This document shows, piece after piece, positions 51,852 to 60,041 of a DNA stretch of 64,000 nucleotides. The notes beneath the pieces are model-generated. The model had not been told where the DNA came from and made no database searches. It saw nothing but the letters and a program-made list of their open reading frames with translations. The position numbers and the translations under genes were made by a program. Each line of letters opens with the position of its first letter. Positions within the stretch are counted from its first letter, which is position 1. Source of the stretch: Demequina lignilytica (lineage in GTDB: Bacteria; Actinomycetota; Actinomycetes; Actinomycetales; Demequinaceae); the NCBI RefSeq assembly GCF_030418305.1, contig NZ_JAUHPX010000003.1, positions 248,001-312,000 on the forward strand. Direction: 5' to 3'.

Positions 51852-52627
51852 CCAGGGGCTGGACCTCGCGGCTCGGCACCCTGCCGGCCGTGAGCCTCGA
51901 GCAGATCGACTCCGAGGCGGGCCTGCAGACCCGCGTGGACCGCAAGTACATCGTCGACCCCGAGACCTGGTCGCAGGTGCTCGGCAGCCTCGACGGGGTC
52001 CGCGTCCTCGAGATCGACGGCGCCCGGATCTTCCGCTACTCGTCGGTCTACTACGACACCCCGGAGCTGCACTCGTACACCGCGGCCGCCCGCAAGCGGC
52101 CGTCCCGCTACAAGGTCCGCACCCGCGAGTACCTGGACACGGGCTCCCGCGCGATCGAGGTCAAGCTCCGGTCGGGCAAGGGCGAGACGGTCAAGCACCG
52201 CGCGTGGCTGCAGGACGATGCGGTGGCCGAGGGGCCGCTCGCGGGCGAGGCGCGCGCGTTCGTCGCCTCGTTCCCCTCCGTGGCGTCGGCGGTCGATCAT
52301 CTCGAGCCAGTGCTGCGCACGTCGTACGAGCGGGCCACGCTGCTCACCCCGGACGGCCGCATCACGATCGATCGCGCCGTCACCGGAACCGCGGTCGACG
52401 GCCAGGCCGTCGACTTCGGCGACCGGCTGATCGTCGAGACCAAGTCCGCCCTGCGGGCCGGCGCGGTCGACCGGGCGCTGTGGGCGCGCGGCATCCGCCC
52501 GAGCCGCGTCTCCAAGTACTGCACCACCCTCGCGGCGCTGCGCCCCGAGCTGCCCGCCAACCGGTGGGCCCGCACGCTCCGCCGCCACCTCCCGACTCTC
52601 GACCCGGCGATCGCCGCCGGCAGCTGA
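51848..52627 (+). CDS. VTC-domain (triphosphate-tunnel) protein
   Basis: The 259-residue protein is a VTC/triphosphate-tunnel metalloenzyme-like fold: QTRVDRKYIVDPETWSQVLG, the strand YSSVYYDTPELHSYTAAARK, RPSRYKVRTREYLDTG, EVKLRSGKGETVKHR and a C-terminal LIVETKSALRAGAVDRALWA. The basic and acidic tunnel residues (Lys, Arg, Glu) are kept. In yeast VTC proteins make polyphosphate, but bacterial VTC-DUF4956 pairs have no proven activity. It sits in an operon with DUF4956 and a lipoprotein. Confidence 0.87.
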   Translation: MTRGWTSRLGTLPAVSLEQIDSEAGLQTRVDRKYIVDPETWSQVLGSLDGVRVLEIDGARIFRYSSVYYDTPELHSYTAAARKRPSRYKVRTREYLDTGSRAIEVKLRSGKGETVKHRAWLQDDAVAEGPLAGEARAFVASFPSVASAVDHLEPVLRTSYERATLLTPDGRITIDRAVTGTAVDGQAVDFGDRLIVETKSALRAGAVDRALWARGIRPSRVSKYCTTLAALRPELPANRWARTLRRHLPTLDPAIAAGS

Positions 52628-52639
52628 AAGGCATCCCCC

Positions 52640-54418
52640 ATGCGCAAGCCCACCATGATCTTCGCCGGCCTCACCGTCGCCGGTGCGCTGGCCCTCGCGG
52701 GCTGCAGCACCACCGCCGACACCTCGACCGGCACCTCCGACACGACCACCACGACCACGGAGACCACGTCGACCACCCTGTCCGCGACCGACGTCACCGA
52801 GCGCACCTACGAGCAGCTCGGGGTCAAGGACGTCGAGATCCCGTTCGACGAGGCCTCCGCGATCGACATCACCCTGTCCGACTCGGGCTCGACCGGCGGC
52901 GACGGCGTGACGGTCGACGGATCCACCGTCACCATCACCGAGGGCGGCACGTACCGCCTCACCGGCACCCTGTCCGCCGGGCAGGTGATCGTCGACACCG
53001 ACGACGAGGACGTGAACATCATCCTCGACGGCGTCTCCATCACCTCCGACGACACCGCGGCGCTCGACATCGAGAACGCCGACGAGGTGGTCGTCTGGCT
53101 CGCAGAGGGCTCCACGAACTCCCTGGCCGACGCCGCCGACGCGACCGCCTCCACCGACGACTCCGAGACCGACGTGCCGAACGCCACGCTGTACTCGACC
53201 GCCGACCTGTGGATCGCCGGCACCGGCTCGCTCGACGTCACCGCCGTCGCCAACGACGGCATCGCGTCCAAGGACGGCCTCGTGATCGAGGACGGCACCA
53301 TCACGGTGACCGCGGCGGACGACGGCATCCGCGGCAAGGACTACCTGGTCATCGAGGGCGGCGACATCACGGTCGACGCCGACGGCGACGGGCTCAAGGT
53401 CACCAACGAGGACGTGGTCGACGACAACGGCGACGCCGTGGGCGTCCTGTGGATGTCCGGCGGCACCGTCGACATCACGTCGGGGTCCGACGGCATCGAC
53501 GTGGTCTACCAGGCGACCATCGCGGGCGGCGAGCTCACCATCGCCGCCGGCGACGACGGCATCCACTCCGACGGGATCCTCGCGATCTCCGACGGCACGG
53601 TCGACGTGACCACCTCCTACGAGGGCCTCGAGGGTATGCAGATCCTGCTGTCCGGCGGCACCGGCACCATCGTCTCGAGCGACGACGGCTTCAACGCGAC
53701 CGACGGCTCCGGCTCGAGCGGCACCGAGATGGGCGGCGGTCAGATGCCCGGTGGCGGCACGCGTCCCGGCCGCGACTCCTCCTCGACCGACACCTCGAGC
53801 ACCTCCTCGACCACCACCGGCGACTCCACGGCGGTCACCACCGCGGCCTACACGACCACGTCGACCACCACCGACGGCGCCACCGACGCGACCACCGTCG
53901 CGGGCGGCATGGGCGAGACCGCGTCCGAGGGCGTCTACCTCGAGATCAGCGGCGGCACCTGGGTGATCGACGCCGAGGGCGACGGCCTCGACTCGAACGG
54001 CACCGCGGTCATGACCGGTGGCACGGTCGTGGTCAACGGCCCGGCGAGCAGCGGCAACGGCGCGCTCGACGTCAACGGCTCGTTCACGGTCTCCGGCGGC
54101 ACGCTGGCCGCCTCGGGGTCGAGCGGCATGCTGGTCGCGCCCACCTCCGACGGTCAAGGCGTGCTCACCATCGCGTTCTCGTCGCAGGTCGCCGCCGGCA
54201 CCGTGCTCACGGTGACCGACACCGACGGGAACGTCATCGCCTCCTTCACGTCGGAGAAGACCGCCCAGTCGCTGGTGCTGTCCTCTCCCGAGATCGTGAG
54301 CGGCGAGACCTACACGGTGACCGCCGACGCGACCGTCACGGGCACCTCCGTCGGCGGCCTCGTGGTCGACGGAACGGCGACCGGCGGCACCGAGCTCGGC
54401 GACCTCACCGCCGACTGA
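52640..54418 (+). CDS. Carbohydrate-binding-domain (DUF4353-like) lipoprotein
   Basis: The 592-residue precursor has a lipobox signal (GALALAGCSTT) and a Thr-rich linker, then a repetitive beta-helix-like region with DGITSDD/DGIASKDGLVIEDG-type units (SNDGIASKDGLVIEDG, DGLKVTNEDVVDDNG, DGIHSDGILAISDG), as in the DUF4353 family. A second Ser/Thr-rich linker (residues about 375-425) and a second beta domain follow. It is an exported surface protein, last in the DUF4956-VTC operon. It may bind or form part of an exopolymer. Confidence 0.82.
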   Translation: MRKPTMIFAGLTVAGALALAGCSTTADTSTGTSDTTTTTTETTSTTLSATDVTERTYEQLGVKDVEIPFDEASAIDITLSDSGSTGGDGVTVDGSTVTITEGGTYRLTGTLSAGQVIVDTDDEDVNIILDGVSITSDDTAALDIENADEVVVWLAEGSTNSLADAADATASTDDSETDVPNATLYSTADLWIAGTGSLDVTAVANDGIASKDGLVIEDGTITVTAADDGIRGKDYLVIEGGDITVDADGDGLKVTNEDVVDDNGDAVGVLWMSGGTVDITSGSDGIDVVYQATIAGGELTIAAGDDGIHSDGILAISDGTVDVTTSYEGLEGMQILLSGGTGTIVSSDDGFNATDGSGSSGTEMGGGQMPGGGTRPGRDSSSTDTSSTSSTTTGDSTAVTTAAYTTTSTTTDGATDATTVAGGMGETASEGVYLEISGGTWVIDAEGDGLDSNGTAVMTGGTVVVNGPASSGNGALDVNGSFTVSGGTLAASGSSGMLVAPTSDGQGVLTIAFSSQVAAGTVLTVTDTDGNVIASFTSEKTAQSLVLSSPEIVSGETYTVTADATVTGTSVGGLVVDGTATGGTELGDLTAD

Positions 54419-54444
54419 CGCGCCCCGGGCGCGACCTCAGCCCG

Positions 54445-54478
54445 ACGCCCCCTCCCGCCGGACCGCGGGAGGGGGCGT
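54445..54478 (+). terminator. Terminator of the DUF4956 operon
   Basis: ACGCCCCCTCCCGC (54445-54458) and GCGGGAGGGGGCGT (54465-54478) form a perfect 14-bp stem with a 6-nt loop followed by TC, 26 nt after the last stop. Confidence 0.75.
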
Positions 54479-54531
54479 TCGTGCGCGCGGCGGTCCCGCA
54501 TCGTCCCGCTCCCCGGCAACTCCCCTCCGGC

Positions 54532-54567
54532 TCTCAGCGCCCTCCCAGGGACGCGGCGTTGTATAGG
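54532..54567 (+). promoter_or_regulatory. Response-regulator box and promoter before the small protein gene
   Basis: TCTCAG (54532-54537) and TCCCAG (54543-54548) are direct repeats 11 bp apart. TATAGG (54562-54567) begins 13 nt later as the -10. This is the same arrangement as in front of the DUF4956 operon, so this transcript is a likely further target of the response regulator. Confidence 0.6.
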
Positions 54568-54618
54568 AGTCGAGGCCCCCACCCCCTCGGGGGACCTCAC
54601 CAGACGGAAGGAGCAGCC

Positions 54619-54813
54619 ATGCTGGTCGCGGCCCGTCCCCGGATCCCCGGGGCGTTCTCCGCCTCCTTGAACGCCGCGGCCGCGGCGGACCTGGCCTCGC
54701 TCGACTGCTCCGTCCTCCCGGGAAGGTTGGTCCCGGGGGGACATCCGTCGCTGTCTCACGCGGTCGTCGGCCCTGCCACCGACGACCGTCACCGCATCGC
54801 GGTGCGGCGCTAG
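54619..54813 (+). CDS. Small protein of unknown function, predicted target of the two-component system
   Basis: The 64-residue frame begins MLVAARPRIPGAFSASLNAA and has a strong ribosome-binding site (GGAAGGAGCAGCC) before ATG 54619. It contains one cysteine, a Pro/Gly-rich centre (CSVLPGRLVPGGHPSLSHAV) and a basic C-terminus. No family was recognised and no signal peptide or membrane helix is visible. The support is the promoter and response-regulator box upstream and two hairpins at its end, one of which overlaps the stop codon. Confidence 0.5.
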   Translation: MLVAARPRIPGAFSASLNAAAAADLASLDCSVLPGRLVPGGHPSLSHAVVGPATDDRHRIAVRR

Positions 54814-54870
54814 CCGCACCGCCTCCTTCCAGGACACGAGGCCCCCGGGGACTGCCACCCCGGGGGCCTC
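54799..54870 (+). terminator. Two consecutive hairpins after the small gene
   Basis: GCGGTGCGGC and GCCGCACCGC (54799-54822) form a 10-bp stem across the stop codon. GAGGCCCCCGGGG (54838-54850) and CCCCGGGGGCCTC (54858-54870) form a 13-bp stem. The second serves both the small gene and the convergent LysR gene. Confidence 0.75.
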
Positions 54871-54892
54871 GAGCCGTGTCCGGGCCCGGGGC

Positions 54893-55777
54893 TCAGGCGA
54901 GCGAGCCTCCCGTCAGCAGCTCGGCGAAGGCCGCCGCGGCGGGCGCGGGCTCCGCCGGCATCGCGACGAAGATGTCGCGGTAGGTGGGCGGCTGGGTCGG
55001 GATCGCGACGATGCCGGGGATGGCCGGGCTGGCGTCGAGCGCCATGCGGGGGAGGAGTGCGACGCCGAGCTCCTCCGCGATCAGTCGCTGCGCCGCCACG
55101 TAGTCCTCTGTCAGGAACGCGATGTTGGGCGCGAACCCGGCGTCGGCGGCGTGCGCGACCAGGTGGGTACGGCAGCGGACGCAGCCCGAGATCCAGCGCT
55201 CGTCCGCGAGGCTGCCCAGGTCGATGCGGTCCCGCCCGGCGAGCGGGTGGGAGGCCGGCAGGATCGCGAGGTACTCGTCGCGCTCGAGCTCGACCAGCGG
55301 CAGGTCCTCCGGGGCCGGGGTCGCGGAGTCCGAGAAGCTGATGGCCAGGTCGGCCTCTCCGGCCCGCAGCATGGCCAGCGCATCGTCCGTCTCCTTCTCC
55401 TCGAACCCCACCTCGACGCCGGGGTAGGTGCGCGCGAACATCGCGAGGGGCCGGGGCAGCACGGTCGCCGCGAACGACGTGAAGGTGGCGATACGCAACC
55501 GCCCCACCTGGAGCCCCGAGTGGCGGTGGAGGCAGCGCTCGGCGTCCTCGAGGCTCGCCGCGATCGAGTCGGCGTGCCGCAGCAGGGCCTCCCCGGTCGG
55601 GGTGAGCCGGGTGACGCGGCCGGACCTCATGGTGAGCGGCACGCCGGCGCGACGCTCGAGCGCCCGGAGGTGGTGGGCGACGGTGGGCTCGGAGAGGGTG
55701 AGCGCGCGGGCGGCGGCGGCCTTCGAGCCGTGGCGCGCGACCTCGCGCAGGATGAGGAGACGCTCGACATCGATCAT
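54893..55777 (-). CDS. LysR-family transcriptional regulator
   Basis: The 294-residue protein has the LysR HTH (DVERLLILREVARHGSKAAA, LTLSEPTVAHHLRALERRAG) and the two-lobed effector domain with VGRLRIATFTSFAATVLPRP and LADERWISGCVRCRTHLVAH. It diverges from the aminotransferase gene by 78 nt, the arrangement in which LysR regulators usually control the neighbour. Its start codon lies in an ATGAGA-N6-TCTCAT palindrome. Confidence 0.9.
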   Translation of the reverse strand: MIDVERLLILREVARHGSKAAAARALTLSEPTVAHHLRALERRAGVPLTMRSGRVTRLTPTGEALLRHADSIAASLEDAERCLHRHSGLQVGRLRIATFTSFAATVLPRPLAMFARTYPGVEVGFEEKETDDALAMLRAGEADLAISFSDSATPAPEDLPLVELERDEYLAILPASHPLAGRDRIDLGSLADERWISGCVRCRTHLVAHAADAGFAPNIAFLTEDYVAAQRLIAEELGVALLPRMALDASPAIPGIVAIPTQPPTYRDIFVAMPAEPAPAAAAFAELLTGGSLA

Positions 55778-55793
55778 GAGACCATCATCTCAT
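55776..55793. promoter_or_regulatory. LysR-type palindrome at the regulator start
   Basis: ATGAGA (55776-55781), 6 nt and TCTCAT (55788-55793) form a dyad of the LysR type that overlaps the regulator's start. It lies 63 nt before the aminotransferase start. It is a candidate site for control of both genes. Confidence 0.6.
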
Positions 55794-55855
55794 CGAGGTC
55801 TGGGTGCCGACAGCGGCATCTTGTCTGGTTCACCGGCGCGCCTGACCATGGATCC

Positions 55856-56893
55856 ATGCTGGAGATCGCGCCCCTGTTCCCCCGAGTCCCGGGCTACCTC
55901 GACACCGCCACGTACGGGCTGCCGGCGCACGCCACCATCCGTGCGCTGCACGAGGCCACCGACGCGTGGGCGGTCGGCGCGCTCGACCCCGTGGCGCTCG
56001 ACGCCGCGGTCGACCGCATGCGCGCGGCCTACGCGAGCCTGGTGGGGGCCGAGGCGGCCGACGTCACCCTCGCCGGGTCGACCTCGCAGGTGGTCGGGAT
56101 GGTGGCCGCCTCGCTGCCCGACGGCGCCCGGGTGCTGGTCGCGCGCGGCGACTTCGCCTCCGTTCGCATGCCCTTCGAGGCCGACCCCCGGCTCCGCGTG
56201 ATCGAGGTGCCGCTCGCACGGCTGGTCGACGAGGTGCGCCCGGGGGTCGACCTGGTCGCCGTGAGCGCGGTCCAGTCCGCGGACGGCACGGTCGTGGATC
56301 TTGGCGCGCTCGCGCTCGCCGCCCGCGTCGCCGGCGCGCGCACCCTGGTCGACGCGAGCCACGCCGCCGGATGGATGGACATCCGGGCGCGCGAGTTCGA
56401 CGTGGTGGTCGCCAGCGCCTACAAGTGGCTCGGGGCGCCGCGCGGGATCGCGTTGGCGGCCGTGCACCCGGCCGCGACCTGGATCCGCCCCGTCGTGGCG
56501 AGCTGGTACGGGGCGGACGTGCCGTGGGACGCGCTGTACGGGTCGGCGGCCGACCTGAGCGCCGGGGCGCGGCGCCTCGACACCTCGCCCGCGTGGCAGA
56601 CGGCGGAGGCAGGCGCGGTGGCGCTCGAGATCCTGGCCGCCCAGGGCGCGCCGGCGATCCGCGAGCACGCCGTGGGCCTCGCGAACCTGTTCCGCGCGGA
56701 GGCGGGCCTCGCGCCCGGGGCGTCGCCGATCGTCGCGGTCGACCTGCCGCGCGCCGACGCGCTGGCCGCGGCCGGCATCCGGGCCGCGACCCGCAACGGG
56801 CGCGCCCGCCTGGCGTTCTGGGTGCACAGCACCGAGGACGATGCGCTCAACGCGGCCCGCGCGATCCGCGCCGGGGTGCCGGCCGGGGTCTGA
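55856..56893 (+). CDS. Class-V aminotransferase/cysteine-desulfurase-fold protein
   Basis: The 345-residue PLP enzyme has VTLAGSTSQVVGMVAASLPD, the Asp-His pair LVDASHAAGWMD that holds the cofactor ring, and the PLP lysine in VVASAYKWLGAPRGIALA. There is no conserved Cys loop of the IscS type, so it is more likely an aminotransferase or lyase such as a kynureninase-like or selenocysteine-lyase-like protein. The substrate is unknown. It is divergent from a LysR gene, which probably controls it. Confidence 0.8.
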   Translation: MLEIAPLFPRVPGYLDTATYGLPAHATIRALHEATDAWAVGALDPVALDAAVDRMRAAYASLVGAEAADVTLAGSTSQVVGMVAASLPDGARVLVARGDFASVRMPFEADPRLRVIEVPLARLVDEVRPGVDLVAVSAVQSADGTVVDLGALALAARVAGARTLVDASHAAGWMDIRAREFDVVVASAYKWLGAPRGIALAAVHPAATWIRPVVASWYGADVPWDALYGSAADLSAGARRLDTSPAWQTAEAGAVALEILAAQGAPAIREHAVGLANLFRAEAGLAPGASPIVAVDLPRADALAAAGIRAATRNGRARLAFWVHSTEDDALNAARAIRAGVPAGV

Positions 56894-56945
56894 GGGGCGC
56901 GACGCATCGTCCCGGCCCTCACCCGGCACCGCCCTCGCCCTCGAA

Positions 56946-57000
56946 ATGGACGATCGGTGCCCGAAACGAGCCGGAATCGAGCCCCCCGCGTCCATCTCGC
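56946..57000. repeat. Structured intergenic element, copy 2
   Basis: ATGGACG (56946-56952) and CGTCCAT (56989-56995) enclose a 50-nt core that matches the element at 1534-1583 in length, in ATGGAnGATCGGTGC and in TCCATCTCGC. It lies between the convergent aminotransferase and proC genes, so it could also act as a terminator. Confidence 0.6.
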
Positions 57001-57023
57001 GGGTGTTGGTGGGGGTGGCGAGA

Positions 57024-57866
57024 TCAGCCCGCGAGCTGCTGGCCCAGCTCCTTCGACCGGTGCACGGCGGCGTTCATGCCGGCCGAGATCACGCCCTGGA
57101 GACCCGCGTTCTCCATGGCGGCGAGCGCGGCGAGCGTGGTGCCGCCCGGCGAGCTCACGCGACGCCGGAGCTCGCCCGGGGTCTCCCCGGACTCCGCGAG
57201 CAGGCGGGCCGCGCCGATGAACGTCTGCTGCGCGAGCAGGGTCGCCGTCTCACGCTCGAGGCCCTGCATCACGCCGGCCTCCACGACGGCCTCGACCACC
57301 GCGTAGAAGTAGGCCGGCGAGGACCCGGCGGTGGCGCCGACCGCATCGATCAGCTCCTCGTCGACCCGCACGACCACACCGGTGGACCGCAGCATGGTCT
57401 CGGCGAGCAGCAGGTGCTGCTCGGTCGCGTGCGCGCCCGCGGAGATCGAGGTCGCGCCGGCGCCGACGAGCGCGGGCGTGTTCGGCATGGCGCGCACCAC
57501 CGCGGTGCCGGCGGGCAGCCGTGACTCGTAGAACGAGGACGGCAGCGCGGCCGCGACGGTGAACACGAGCGCGCCGGGCGCGACCGCGTCGCCCACGGCG
57601 TCGAGCAGGTCGCCCATCTGCTGCGGCTTGACGGCGAGGATCACGAGTCCGGCCCCCGCGAGCGCGGCGCGCGGGTCGGCCTCGGCGGTGATCTGGTACT
57701 CGGCGGCGAGAGCGGCGCTGCGCTCCGCGGTGCGGTTGACCACGGTGATCGACTCGCCGGGCCATCCGGCGACGCGCAGCGCGGCGATCATGGTGCCGCC
57801 CATCACGCCGCCGCCGATCACGGCGACGCGGGGCAGGTCGGACGGGGACAGGGCTTCGGTGCTCAT
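57024..57866 (-). CDS. proC: Pyrroline-5-carboxylate reductase
   Basis: ATG 57866 gives 280 residues with the Rossmann motif VAVIGGGVMGGTMIAALR, VILAVKPQQMGDLLDAV, AVVRAMPNTPALVGAGATSI and the C-terminal dimerisation domain with ATAGSSPAYFYAVVEAVVEA and LRRRVSSPGGTTLAALAAME. It makes proline from pyrroline-5-carboxylate using NADPH, the last step of proline synthesis. It follows the ABC-2 permease gene by 50 nt. Confidence 0.93.
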   Translation of the reverse strand: MSTEALSPSDLPRVAVIGGGVMGGTMIAALRVAGWPGESITVVNRTAERSAALAAEYQITAEADPRAALAGAGLVILAVKPQQMGDLLDAVGDAVAPGALVFTVAAALPSSFYESRLPAGTAVVRAMPNTPALVGAGATSISAGAHATEQHLLLAETMLRSTGVVVRVDEELIDAVGATAGSSPAYFYAVVEAVVEAGVMQGLERETATLLAQQTFIGAARLLAESGETPGELRRRVSSPGGTTLAALAAMENAGLQGVISAGMNAAVHRSKELGQQLAG

Positions 57867-57916
57867 GCCCTCCAACCTATCGCGGGAGGGATCGCCGGTT
57901 CAGGTCGGGGAGGCGC

Positions 57917-58666
57917 TCACTCGGTGCGGCGGCGGAGCGTCAGGACGCCGAGCAGCAGCGAGCCGACGATGAAGGCGAGCAGGATCCCGACCTCGGGCCA
58001 GATGTCGCCGGTGTCGCCCGCGACCAGGTCGTTGATCGCGTCGATCGAGTAGCTCATCGGCAGCGCGTTCGAGATGATCTCGAGAGCCCGCGGCATCGCC
58101 TCGCGCGGCATGAAGAGCCCCGCGATGAGCAGCTGCGGCAGGATCACGGCGGGCATCATCTGCACCGCTTGGAACTCGGTGCGCGCGAGCGACGAGGCGG
58201 CGAGCCCCAGCGCCGTGCCGAGCAGCGCGTCGAGGACGATCACGAGCACCAGCGCGGGCGTCGATCCCTGGATGTCGAGCTGGAGCGCGTACACGCTGAA
58301 CAGGACCAGCAGGGTCCCCTGGATCACGGCGACGATGCCGAAGGCCACCGCGTAGCCCATCACCACGTCGCCTCGGCGCAGCGGCGAGGCCATGAGCCGC
58401 TCCATGGTCCCGGAGGTGCGCTCGCGCAGGGTCGACACCGACGTGATGATGAACATCAGGATCATGGGGAAGAGGCCCATGATCTTCGCGCCCAGCGGGT
58501 CGAACAGAGGCTGGCCGGTGGCGGGATCCGGGGTGTCGCCGAACATCCACCACAGCAGGGTGAGCAGGATGATCGGCACGAACATGAGCAGCCCGATGGT
58601 GCGCTTGTCGCGCCGGAACTGCTGGAGGATGCGCCTCGCGGTGGTCGCGGTGAGCCGGGGGTTCAT
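57917..58666 (-). CDS. ABC-2 type transporter permease
   Basis: The 249-residue membrane protein has six helices of the ABC-2 fold: a cytoplasmic start with RRILQQFRRDKRTIGLLMFV, a long extracellular loop with FDPLGAKIMGLFPMILMF, then RTSGTMERLMASPLRRGDVV and FQAVQMMPAVILPQLLIAGL. Its ATG lies inside the ATPase stop (ATGA overlap), so the two form one exporter. The substrate is unknown but probably a drug or a lipid. Confidence 0.9.
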   Translation of the reverse strand: MNPRLTATTARRILQQFRRDKRTIGLLMFVPIILLTLLWWMFGDTPDPATGQPLFDPLGAKIMGLFPMILMFIITSVSTLRERTSGTMERLMASPLRRGDVVMGYAVAFGIVAVIQGTLLVLFSVYALQLDIQGSTPALVLVIVLDALLGTALGLAASSLARTEFQAVQMMPAVILPQLLIAGLFMPREAMPRALEIISNALPMSYSIDAINDLVAGDTGDIWPEVGILLAFIVGSLLLGVLTLRRRTE

Positions 58667-59394
58667 GCCGCGCTCCTTCCCGCGAGCGTGAGGAACGCCC
58701 GCTCGGCGTCCTCGGCCCCGGTCTCGGCGAGGATCTCCGCGAGCGTGCCGTCGGCGAGCACGCGGCCGTCGCGGATGAAGACCAGCCGGTCGCACCGGAC
58801 GGCCTCGTCCATCACGTGGCTCGAGACGACGATGGTGGTGCCGGCCTCCGCGAAGCGCCGGAACAGCGCCCACAGGTCGTTGCGGATCGCGGGGTCGAGG
58901 CCCACCGTCGGCTCGTCGAGGATCAGCACCTCGGGGTGCCCGACCAGGGCGGCCGCGAGCGATGCCCGGGTGAGCTGCCCGCCCGAGAGGGTGCCGGCCA
59001 GCTGGTCGGTCTGGTCCGCGAGGCCGACCGCGTTGATGGTGTGGGGCACCGTGTCCGCGGCCGCTCCCACCAGCGACGCGAAGTACGCCACGTTCTCGCG
59101 TACCGTGAGGTCGAGGTAGATGGAGGGCGCCTGGGTCACGTATCCCACCCGCGCGCGGATCGGGGGCGACCCGGCCTCGTGGCCGAGCACCGTGACCGTG
59201 CCTCCGGCGATGATCTGCGCGCCGACGATGGCCCGGATCAGCGTGGACTTCCCGGCGCCCGAGGGGCCGAGGAGCCCCACGACGGCGCCGCGCGGCACGG
59301 CGAGGGAGAGGTCGGGGAGGATCTCCTTGCCGCCGCGGACCACGCGGAGGCTGGACACGTCGATGGCGGGAGGTTCCGCCGGTGAATTCTCCAT
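58663..59394 (-). CDS. ABC transporter ATP-binding protein
   Basis: ATG 59394 gives 243 residues with Walker A GLLGPSGAGKSTLIRAIVG, Q-loop VGYVTQAPSIYLDLTV, signature GTLSGGQLTRASLAAAL, Walker B VLILDEPTVGLDP and switch His VVSSHVMDEA. It drives the ABC-2 permease encoded next. A TetR regulator gene lies 32 nt upstream, so repression of the exporter by TetR is probable. Confidence 0.93.
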   Translation of the reverse strand: MENSPAEPPAIDVSSLRVVRGGKEILPDLSLAVPRGAVVGLLGPSGAGKSTLIRAIVGAQIIAGGTVTVLGHEAGSPPIRARVGYVTQAPSIYLDLTVRENVAYFASLVGAAADTVPHTINAVGLADQTDQLAGTLSGGQLTRASLAAALVGHPEVLILDEPTVGLDPAIRNDLWALFRRFAEAGTTIVVSSHVMDEAVRCDRLVFIRDGRVLADGTLAEILAETGAEDAERAFLTLAGRSAA

Positions 59395-59426
59395 GTGATG
59401 AATACTCCTCTCCGTCGAGGACCGTG

Positions 59427-60041
59427 TCAATCGCTGAGGTCGAGGTCCCCGTCCAGGTAGCGCTGGAAGGTGGGGCCGTAGATCGCCGCGAGCCGCTCGA
59501 CGGGGGCGTCGGCGAGGCTGGGCACGCGCAGCACGTAGCGGCCCATGGCGAGGCCGGCGATCTGGGTGGCGCACGCCGCGGCCCGATCCTCCGCGTGGTC
59601 GGGTCGCACCATCCGCAGCAGCACGTCGCGCATCATGACCTGGGCGAACGCGGCGCCCACATCGTCGACGGCCGCGATGGAGGCGAGGATCGCTCGCAGC
59701 CGGGCGCCGATCACCGGGTCGTCCCAGAGCGAGAGCGCGAGGCGGATGAACGCCTCGCCGCGCTGCTCCGCCGGGGTCGCGAGCAGCGCGGTCACCGCCG
59801 CATCGTCCGCCCTCAGCGGGCGCATGGCCTCGACGAACAGCTCCGACTTCGACCCGAAGTAGTGCCGGACCAGCGCCGGGTCGACTCCTGCCTGGCGCGC
59901 GATCCCCCGGAGCGACGCGGCGCCGTAGCCCTGGGTGGCGAAGGCCTCGGCCGCGGCCGCGAGGATGTCTCCGCGGGTGTCCGCGTCGCCGCCCCGTGGC
60001 CCCCGCTGGCGGGGGCGCTCCGCGGCGGTGCTGCCGGTCAC
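59427..60041 (-). CDS. TetR-family regulator of the ABC exporter
   Basis: GTG 60041 overlaps the stop of the upstream gene (GTGA) and gives 204 residues. The HTH is RGDILAAAAEAFATQGYGAA with recognition helix VDPALVRHYFGSKSELFVEA. The C-terminal domain ends with AAIYGPTFQRYLDGDLDLSD. Together with the ABC genes it forms a self-regulated exporter operon, perhaps also transcribed with the upstream membrane protein. Confidence 0.88.
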   Translation of the reverse strand: MTGSTAAERPRQRGPRGGDADTRGDILAAAAEAFATQGYGAASLRGIARQAGVDPALVRHYFGSKSELFVEAMRPLRADDAAVTALLATPAEQRGEAFIRLALSLWDDPVIGARLRAILASIAAVDDVGAAFAQVMMRDVLLRMVRPDHAEDRAAACATQIAGLAMGRYVLRVPSLADAPVERLAAIYGPTFQRYLDGDLDLSD

